A stretch of DNA of 5,029 nt. It comes from JAQVYV01 sp964507305 (GTDB taxonomy: Bacteria > Bacillota > Clostridia > Saccharofermentanales > UBA5734). Where the stretch lies: positions 1-5,029 of the forward strand of contig CAZDPQ010000178.1 in NCBI GenBank assembly GCA_964507305.1. Reading direction: 5' to 3'. The position numbers and the translations under genes are program-made. The notes below the pieces were generated by a model that was not told where the DNA came from, did no database searches, and worked only from the letters and a program-made list of their open reading frames with translations. The first letter of the stretch is position 1. Every line of letters begins with the position of its first letter. This document shows positions 1 through 5,029 of this stretch, in pieces.

Positions 1-145
1 GGCTGAAATATGCAGATACCGAAAGGCAATTTACACCAACTTTTTGGACTTGACTTGTTATTATTCTTAATAATATCTGGTACACTTGTTGAATCCGTGC
101 GTTACTGATGCAAAAGAATTTCCACTAATGAATCACTTAGTTTTC

Positions 146-173
146 ATTATACTATTATTTCCAACAATACCAA
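146..173 (-). promoter_or_regulatory. Possible sigma-70/sigma-A type promoter reading leftward
   Basis: Minus strand: TTGGTA (173-168, four of six matches to TTGACA), a 16-base spacer, then a perfect TATAAT (151-146). It would fire leftward towards and past the window edge. The 145 bases downstream hold no convincing open frame or ribosome binding site, so any transcript would serve a gene or small RNA outside the window. In a stretch about 25% G+C, such matches arise easily by chance. Confidence 0.3.
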
Positions 174-199
174 TCAAATATGACGCGGATTACATCGTC

Positions 200-226
200 A
201 AAAAATCGCACTTCCCAATGGTTGCA
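200..226 (-). terminator. Weak candidate intrinsic terminator after the lipoprotein gene
   Basis: About 50 bases past the lipoprotein stop, the minus strand reads an imperfect hairpin (GCA pairing with TGC, and CC with GG around an ATTG loop, with an asymmetric internal bulge), followed by A and six T (205-200). The stem is short and interrupted, so this is a poor example of the class. It is listed because it is the only hairpin plus T-run I can find downstream of the operon; transcription may instead end left of the window. Confidence 0.25.
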
Positions 227-275
227 GAATTTTCTACATGCAGATAATCACAAGGCTGCTTTTCCTATGGTCTTT

Positions 276-1643
276 TCAGCCGATTTTCGTGATTGCCTGG
301 GTTTCGAGATCCAGCTCGTTCCATGTTCGGCCATCGAGCTCGTTGATGAAGTAGACGGTGCCGTCGGCAGCGGTGCAGATCGCTTCGCTGGAAATGGATT
401 CGATGCGCGACTTCTGCTCCAGGGTCGCGAGATCAAGCAGGTAAATCGATTCGGTCTTCATGTCATCGCGGACGGAGACCAGCAGCGTGCCGCCTGACAG
501 GCTGAAGTGGTTTACTTTGGCGTCGTAGCGCCAGATCTCGGCGTATTCGCTGCCGTCCGGCCGGCACTTGGCAAGGACCATGCCGTTCCGGTCGGTCAGG
601 TAGTACAGCCAACCGTCCACGATTTTAGCGTTGATGTTCCATTCATTCTTGAGAATGAACTCCACGTCGCCGGTGCCGCCGATCCGGGTGCGGAGGAGGT
701 TGCGGTCGTCCGGTGTGGAGAAGTACAGGTAATCGCCGTCGGGAAACAGCCTGTGCGCGGGTTTGGTGAAGCCGTCGCGGGCGGTGCCGTCGGTCCGGAT
801 CCGGTAGATGCCGGAGCCGTCGGCGGTGTTGGTGTAATAGATCCAGTCGCCGATGGCGCACAGGCAGCCGGCGGGGTCCGCGGTGAGACGGGCTTTGTCG
901 CTGCCGTCGGTGCGGATCCGCCAGATCGCGTGGTTGTCGGAGAGATTGATGAAGTAGATCCAGTCGCCGATCACGTTGATGCCGCATGCACCGTCCGGGC
1001 AGATCAAACGCCGGCTTTCCGGCGCGCCGGTCCGCTGTTTGTAGAGGGCGAATCCTTCGTTCGCGGCTGCGTAATAGATCCAGTCGCCCTGCGCGGTGAA
1101 CAGGCCCGTGTAGTTTTCCTTGAAGCCGTCGCTCCAGACACCGCTCGTGAGATTGTTGGGCGTGCTGCCGGCGGTGTTGATTTCTGTGGTGTCCGCATAA
1201 TCGGGTATGAACGGGATCTGCAGCGACAGGCCGGCATCGTCATAGAGCTTCCGCAGTGCGTCCCGGTAAGCTGTGGGGTCGGCGAGAGAGGAGATGTCGC
1301 GGCGGACCGTATCGTTGAGCGACGCGTCGGCTTCTTTCAGGACTTCGATCCAAAGCTGTGCCCGTTTGAGGTAAAGGTCGTCGCCGGCCTGTCCCAGTCC
1401 GATGAGCTTGTCTGCCGCCAGGAGCGCGGCGGCATAGTCGCCGGCTTGTTCGTACCGATCCAGGAGCGTCTGCAGCTCCTCCGTCGTCGACGCGCCGGCG
1501 ATTTCTCGTTCAGCGGCGGTCTGCCCGTTTGTCGATGCGCCGGATGAGGTGTTTCTCTCTCCTCCCTGCAAAGCGCATCCGGCCGGCAGCATAGCGGCGG
1601 CAATCATGCAGAATAGGACCAGGCAGACGAGGATCTTTTTCAT
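276..1643 (-). CDS. Predicted lipoprotein with TPR-like region and seven-repeat DUF5050-type beta-propeller
   Basis: 455 residues, ATG at 1643-1641, TGA at 278-276. Residues 1-22 form a signal peptide (Lys2-Lys3, a hydrophobic stretch 4-18) ending in LPAG before Cys23, the predicted lipidated residue; the mature protein would be anchored on the outer face of the membrane. A Ser/Thr/Gly-rich spacer follows (24-45), then a TPR-like helical part (about 54-135, EELQTLLDRYEQAGDYAAAL). Seven repeats begin near residues 186, 226, 265, 303, 343, 384 and 428, about 40 residues apart, with the pattern GDWIYY...YRIRTDGS...LT. This matches the DUF5050/LRP1-like propeller family (assigned from memory). 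No catalytic motif is visible, so a binding or scaffold role is inferred; the ligand is unknown. The start is fixed by the signal peptide and an AAAGGAG site nine bases upstream. It overlaps the helicase stop by four bases and is much richer in G+C than that gene. Confidence 0.93.
   Translation of the reverse strand: MKKILVCLVLFCMIAAAMLPAGCALQGGERNTSSGASTNGQTAAEREIAGASTTEELQTLLDRYEQAGDYAAALLAADKLIGLGQAGDDLYLKRAQLWIEVLKEADASLNDTVRRDISSLADPTAYRDALRKLYDDAGLSLQIPFIPDYADTTEINTAGSTPNNLTSGVWSDGFKENYTGLFTAQGDWIYYAAANEGFALYKQRTGAPESRRLICPDGACGINVIGDWIYFINLSDNHAIWRIRTDGSDKARLTADPAGCLCAIGDWIYYTNTADGSGIYRIRTDGTARDGFTKPAHRLFPDGDYLYFSTPDDRNLLRTRIGGTGDVEFILKNEWNINAKIVDGWLYYLTDRNGMVLAKCRPDGSEYAEIWRYDAKVNHFSLSGGTLLVSVRDDMKTESIYLLDLATLEQKSRIESISSEAICTAADGTVYFINELDGRTWNELDLETQAITKIG
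838..1088 (-). repeat. Three identical 14-base copies encoding the propeller GDWIY repeat
   Basis: The plus-strand string TAGATCCAGTCGCC occurs exactly at 838-851, 955-968 and 1075-1088, spaced 117 and 120 bases (39 and 40 codons). The first and third copies agree over 18 bases (834-851 and 1071-1088). They encode the Gly-Asp-Trp-Ile-Tyr strand that opens three of the propeller repeats. The RIRTDG-coding parts of adjacent repeats are also alike. Near-identity at the DNA level, beyond what the protein needs, suggests fairly recent internal duplication or gene conversion among these blades. Confidence 0.8.
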
Positions 1644-4600
1644 GAGAGGGGACTCCTTTCAAACAAATCGTATCGATTCGATAGAGTGGATGTTACGTCT
1701 TTTTGCAGCCGCACTTCCGGAAGAACCACTTGATAGGGCGATTCATCGCCTTCTTTGTTCCAATAGACGATAAATCCCACTCGCACGGATTGCAGGTGAT
1801 ATCCAGCCTCCCTTTTTTTAGTAAGTTCGGTTACGAATTTTTTAGAAAAGCGAAGGACGGATTTCCTCTGACTGTTCATGCACTCTGTATCGCTGAATTG
1901 AAGGATATCACCGCATTGTAAGTTTCGGATCAATTCCTGTCGGCTGATGAAATAATCCAGATGAACATCAGCGATCCCTGACTGCAGAACGATTTGATTC
2001 GGCAGTGGATATGGCTTTTCATCCTTTATGATTTGCATCCCGGTAACGCGGATCCGATTCAAATAGGAATCCGATAAATAGATGCTGAGCAGGCTTCGAG
2101 GCCTGGTAAAAGCAACATACAATTTTCGCCGGTCTTCCGGCTCCTGAAGGCGAAATCGTTCCAGAAGGAGAAACACCTGGTCATATTCCTTGCCCTTTGA
2201 CTTGTGGATCGTAGATATGTAAACGACATCATGGATATCCGGATAAAAATCTTCAAGATGCGATTCCTGAATAAATGTTTCAAGATCCGTCCGGTATTTA
2301 TATACGGGATGCACTGATTCGAAGTCTTGTATCATTTTCAGGCAGTTTTCACGACGCGTGCTTCGATTGAACTGTATACTCAGTTCTCTTTTACCTTTTT
2401 CCCATAATTCCTTACTGATCTGAACTGAATTCTCTTCCTCTGTAAGGACTTGCATGAAATACCGGAATTCCACCAGCTGGGAAAGCCGAAACCCTTCGAT
2501 GGACTGCAGCAGTTTGGTCGGGACCCCTTTTTCGTTCAGCAGGGTGGAAATCAGGAGCGCCTGCTCATTGGTAACAGTCAGGATGCAGCAAGATCCCTTC
2601 CGTTCCGCATGAACGACCGAATCAACAATGGGATAGATCAGATTGTCGTTTTTGTATTGATGGATCTCGATCGTACCGTCTTCTTTTGTGTACGACATCA
2701 CATCATGTGTCTTCATACGGTCTTTGATTGCCTGGGACGCATAAGCATTGGCAAACTCGACAAGGTTGTTTTTACACCGGTAATTCGTCAGCAACTCATA
2801 TTCATAAGCCTTTTTTTCACGGACAAATTGTTTCAGGTAACTTGAACTCGATCCGCGGAATTCGAATATGCTTTGATCATCATCTCCTACAGCGATAACT
2901 CGCATTTCTTCATTTCTTTCCATGAGAGTCGTGATCAAATGATAAACATCCTGATCCATATCCTGGGCTTCATCGATGACCAGAACCGTTTTAGCGATCC
3001 GGCTCGGATCCACATCCCCATTTTGTATTTTCTCGATCGTCTGTCGTATCACATGATCGGTTTTTTCGATATTCCCGACTTTTCCGATAAGATCGAAACA
3101 ATAAGAATGGAAAGTCTTGATTTCGATGAAATGTGCGCCCGATCCAATCAATTTAATCAATCGCTGTTTGAATTCCGTCGCAGCCGCTCTTGTAAAAGTC
3201 AACATGAGAAGCTGTTCGTGCTTGACGTCTTCCATTAACAGCAGGGATGCCAATTTATGCACAAGGATCCTGGTTTTCCCGCTGCCGGGTCCCGCAATCA
3301 CCGCAATATATTGGTGGTCTCGGTCATTGATGATACTCAGTTGCTTCAAAGATAACTCTCCGAATAATTCACGGAATTTGCCGGGTGTTATATTTCGGTT
3401 GATTTCCGTTTTACGGGCTCCCTTGAAGTACTTATCAAGAAACGCACTATAATTCAGGTGAAAATAATCATTGACGAATTGCAGCGCTCTTTGATAATCA
3501 GCTACCATCATACGGGCATATTCACCTACAATATGGATCTGCTGCATTTTAGCGTTGAAGTGCTGCTCCAATTTCTGATAATCTTCTTTTTTATATCGGC
3601 GTTTGGGGTCATCTTCTATCCTTTTAAGAGACATCGGATTGTAGATGACAAAAAATCCGCCCTCGATCTGGATCGCATCCATCCGCGAAAGAAAAAACAA
3701 CGCGTCTTCGACATCAGCAATAGAAACCGATATTTTCTGCAGATGAGCGCTTTCCTCATAGGCTTTCTTGATCTCATGCACGGAAAAGTCAATAAGATTC
3801 AGTTTCTCGCTGGCTGTTTCGAAGCGCTGTACATCCAGTCCGAATAGATACCCAACGGTAAATCGGGCAAGCTCCTGCCTTATTTCGATCTTCTTTCGGA
3901 TCTGATCCGGTGGTTCAATGAATGTAAAATGCACATGATTCCTTGAGTTGGGCTGATATTCATAACGGATCCAGTTCTTGATTTTCCAATAACGGAACAC
4001 CGTCATGATCTTGTTCGCCGATGCTCCGGTGCATCCCTGCTGTTCTGCTTTTTCATTCAGTTCCTTGATATTGTAGATAGTGATGTCTTCTGATAAAGAA
4101 TCAAGAAGGAACAACTCAATTCTCATGTAGGATTCCGCGATGTGCAGAGAACGGTTTTCTTTGTCATTGCGGGAAATGTAGGCGGTCAGATCTTTCGTGC
4201 TTGCAAGGAGTCCAATTTCGCGGAGTACATTGAGAATCGAAACCACTTCTTCGCGCGTTAAACCCAGCAGATCCGCGATATAATCCACTCTGGCTTCTGC
4301 TTCGTCGTTATGTGCCTTCGAGCGGCTCCGGCTGCCGATGAGGTTTTTCATGATCCGGATCGCCTGCACTTTTTGCTGATCTGATAATTCGCGTGAATTT
4401 TTAATGATGGCATCCGCGTCTTCGGCAGTACGGCAAAGAATGCTGTCTGCATAGACTTTGGGCATATTCTGCAGCCGGCTCAAGAATCCTGATTCTTCCA
4501 GTGCGCAGATCGCTGTCCGTACGCGTGTTTCAATGTCTTCAATACCCTCGTCCCAACCTGCTGTTTTCGCAATCTCCAATGCCGACCGTGAAATTGTTTT

Positions 4601-5029
4601 CTTGTATAAAGATAGGTCTTTGATAGCCTTCCAAACCTGTTGAATTTCCTTTATATCGATTCTGGTACGGTTCAGTAAAGCGAAATGCTTATCCAGATCC
4701 GTTTCATTAAAGAGGATGTAGCAGTCTGCCCGGATATGTTCATCACGCCCCGCCCGACCGGCTTCCTGAATATAGTTTTCAAGGGAATCTGAAATATCAT
4801 AATGACCAACCAATCCTACATCCTTCTTATCAACGCCCATCCCGAAAGCGGATGTAGCAACCATGACCTGGATCTCACCGGATATGAATTCATTCTGATT
4901 CCGGATCTTTTCTTTAATATCCATTTTCCCGTGAAATGCTTTCGCGGAGAATCCATCTTTTCCCAATGCATCTGCAAGTTCTCCTGCTTTCTTGGTTCGT
5001 GATACATAAACAATAGTCGGGCATTTCTT
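1640..5029 (-). CDS. RecQ-UvrD tandem ATP-dependent DNA helicase, partial (N-terminus beyond window)
   Basis: Open frame from the right edge to a TGA at 1642-1640, 1129 residues visible (numbered here from the edge). Residues 1-105 are the second RecQ (SF2) lobe: motif IV VYVSRTKKAGEL (7-18), motif V ATSAFGMGVDKKDV (58-71), motif VI QEAGRAGRDEH (88-98) with arginines 92 and 95. The four RecQ zinc cysteines are not seen; winged-helix-like segments follow (about 165-205 and 245-285), then a helical linker to about 540. A full UvrD/PcrA (SF1A) core comes next: Q-motif Gln563, Walker A AGPGSGKT (579-586), Ia TFTRAAATEF, Ib KTFHSYCF, Walker B VIDEAQD (684-690), III VGDDDQSIFEFRG, IV LLTNYR, V STIHKSKGKEYD, VI KLYVAFTRPR with Arg976. 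Both families usually translocate 3'-5' on single-stranded DNA, so a cytoplasmic repair, recombination or defence role is inferred. An upstream TTG at 4966 is not the start, because homology continues beyond it. Family identity is secure; the biological role is not. Confidence 0.95.
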   Translation of the reverse strand, partial: KKCPTIVYVSRTKKAGELADALGKDGFSAKAFHGKMDIKEKIRNQNEFISGEIQVMVATSAFGMGVDKKDVGLVGHYDISDSLENYIQEAGRAGRDEHIRADCYILFNETDLDKHFALLNRTRIDIKEIQQVWKAIKDLSLYKKTISRSALEIAKTAGWDEGIEDIETRVRTAICALEESGFLSRLQNMPKVYADSILCRTAEDADAIIKNSRELSDQQKVQAIRIMKNLIGSRSRSKAHNDEAEARVDYIADLLGLTREEVVSILNVLREIGLLASTKDLTAYISRNDKENRSLHIAESYMRIELFLLDSLSEDITIYNIKELNEKAEQQGCTGASANKIMTVFRYWKIKNWIRYEYQPNSRNHVHFTFIEPPDQIRKKIEIRQELARFTVGYLFGLDVQRFETASEKLNLIDFSVHEIKKAYEESAHLQKISVSIADVEDALFFLSRMDAIQIEGGFFVIYNPMSLKRIEDDPKRRYKKEDYQKLEQHFNAKMQQIHIVGEYARMMVADYQRALQFVNDYFHLNYSAFLDKYFKGARKTEINRNITPGKFRELFGELSLKQLSIINDRDHQYIAVIAGPGSGKTRILVHKLASLLLMEDVKHEQLLMLTFTRAAATEFKQRLIKLIGSGAHFIEIKTFHSYCFDLIGKVGNIEKTDHVIRQTIEKIQNGDVDPSRIAKTVLVIDEAQDMDQDVYHLITTLMERNEEMRVIAVGDDDQSIFEFRGSSSSYLKQFVREKKAYEYELLTNYRCKNNLVEFANAYASQAIKDRMKTHDVMSYTKEDGTIEIHQYKNDNLIYPIVDSVVHAERKGSCCILTVTNEQALLISTLLNEKGVPTKLLQSIEGFRLSQLVEFRYFMQVLTEEENSVQISKELWEKGKRELSIQFNRSTRRENCLKMIQDFESVHPVYKYRTDLETFIQESHLEDFYPDIHDVVYISTIHKSKGKEYDQVFLLLERFRLQEPEDRRKLYVAFTRPRSLLSIYLSDSYLNRIRVTGMQIIKDEKPYPLPNQIVLQSGIADVHLDYFISRQELIRNLQCGDILQFSDTECMNSQRKSVLRFSKKFVTELTKKREAGYHLQSVRVGFIVYWNKEGDESPYQVVLPEVRLQKDVTSTLSNRYDLFERSPLS
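1653..1659 (-). promoter_or_regulatory. Ribosome binding site of the lipoprotein gene, inside the helicase coding end
   Basis: On the minus strand AAAGGAG lies nine bases before the ATG at 1643-1641. It falls within the helicase codons for Glu-Arg-Ser near its C-terminus. With the ATGA stop/start overlap this supports translational coupling: ribosomes finishing the helicase could restart directly on the lipoprotein. It also confirms the lipoprotein start. I saw no clear promoter just upstream, though an internal promoter in the helicase gene cannot be excluded by eye. Confidence 0.8.

Larger units (their letters stand above)
1..275. other. AT-rich non-coding flank, possible mobile-element remnant at the edge
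   Basis: No gene is supported here: short frames on both strands have no ribosome binding site or recognisable protein. The contents are a small AT-only inverted repeat (TATTATT 59-65, AATAATA 69-75), a nine-base direct repeat ATGCAGATA at 10-18 and 238-246, each followed a few bases later by AAGGC, and a stretch at 26-54 (TTTACACC...TTTTTGGACTTGAC) that resembles, from memory, terminal sequences of IS256-type elements. No transposase frame is recognisable in the bases present, so the mobile-element idea is only a hint. Hand counts give about 32% G+C for 61-120 and 25% for 121-180. Confidence 0.3.

Noticed and set aside
181..205. TGACG...CGTCA hairpin followed by six A on the plus strand as a terminator
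   Set aside because: The stem is only five base pairs with a ten-base loop. The tail is A-rich on this strand rather than T-rich, so it does not fit an intrinsic terminator for plus-strand transcription.
1..275. CRISPR array, tRNA or riboswitch in the left flank
   Set aside because: No regularly spaced repeats, cloverleaf or recognisable aptamer structure were found; only short AT-rich inverted and direct repeats are present.
180..497. A 105-residue plus-strand frame across the end of the lipoprotein gene
   Set aside because: No ribosome binding site precedes it, most of its length is antisense to lipoprotein coding sequence, and the product is not recognisable.
643..987. Arg/His/Pro-rich minus-strand frame inside the lipoprotein gene
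   Set aside because: It is a shifted reading of the propeller repeats, and its repetitive Arg-Arg-His composition comes from the repeat DNA.
507..1547. A 346-residue open frame on the plus strand opposite the lipoprotein gene
   Set aside because: It is antisense to a gene with a clear signal peptide, ribosome binding site and repeats. Its product is a Val/Ala/Gly/Asp-rich string with no domain, as expected from the complementary frame of a GC-rich gene.
1813..1819. A7 run in the helicase coding strand as a programmed frameshift site
   Set aside because: The following codons in the original frame continue to the expected conserved-looking tail and stop. There is no convincing stimulatory structure and no reason to expect a second product.
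4964..4966. TTG at 4966 as the start of the helicase
   Set aside because: The frame is open for another 21 codons to the edge, and these encode RecQ motif IV (VYVSRTKK), so the true start lies outside the window.
4816..5013. Short minus-strand frame at the right end as a separate gene
   Set aside because: It overlaps the RecQ motif IV-V region in another frame, where the helicase frame shows clear family motifs up to the window edge.

Overview
The window holds two genes, both on the minus strand, plus a short AT-rich non-coding flank at the left edge. The likely source is a bacterium of the Firmicutes, probably Clostridia. The supporting signs are a lipoprotein whose signal peptide ends in Leu-Pro-Ala-Gly-Cys, a DUF5050-type beta-propeller family that I know mainly from Clostridia, and a clean AAAGGAG ribosome binding site. 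This is inference from gene content, and no rRNA or other marker is present.

From right to left: positions 5029 to 1640 encode the last 1129 residues of a very large helicase. It enters the window inside a RecQ-type superfamily 2 core (motifs IV to VI are visible), continues through winged-helix-like and helical linker regions, and then carries a complete UvrD/PcrA-type superfamily 1 core with every motif intact. A roughly 120-residue C-terminal tail of no family I can name follows. The frame is open to the window edge, so the start codon and the first RecQ lobe lie outside.

Its TGA stop overlaps the ATG of the second gene (ATGA, positions 1643 to 1640). That gene (1643 to 276) encodes a 455-residue predicted lipoprotein with a TPR-like helical region and seven propeller-type repeats. 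Its ribosome binding site lies inside the helicase's last codons, so the two are probably co-transcribed and translationally coupled. The pairing of a cytoplasmic DNA helicase with a surface lipoprotein has no obvious functional logic. Base composition also changes abruptly at the overlap. Hand-counted 60-base lines of the lipoprotein gene give about 53 to 70% G+C, lines of the helicase mostly 38 to 57%, and lines of the left flank (61 to 240) about 25 to 42%. The lipoprotein gene may therefore have a separate origin from the helicase.

Positions 1 to 275 hold no convincing gene. I see a weak terminator-like hairpin before a T run, a possible leftward promoter, a small AT-only inverted repeat, an imperfect direct repeat, and at the extreme left edge a stretch reminiscent of insertion-sequence ends. 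All of these are weak calls.

I do not see a clear previously undescribed system. The most worthwhile items are the tandem RecQ-UvrD helicase that lacks the RecQ zinc cysteines, its unnamed C-terminal tail, and its four-base overlap with a compositionally foreign lipoprotein gene.
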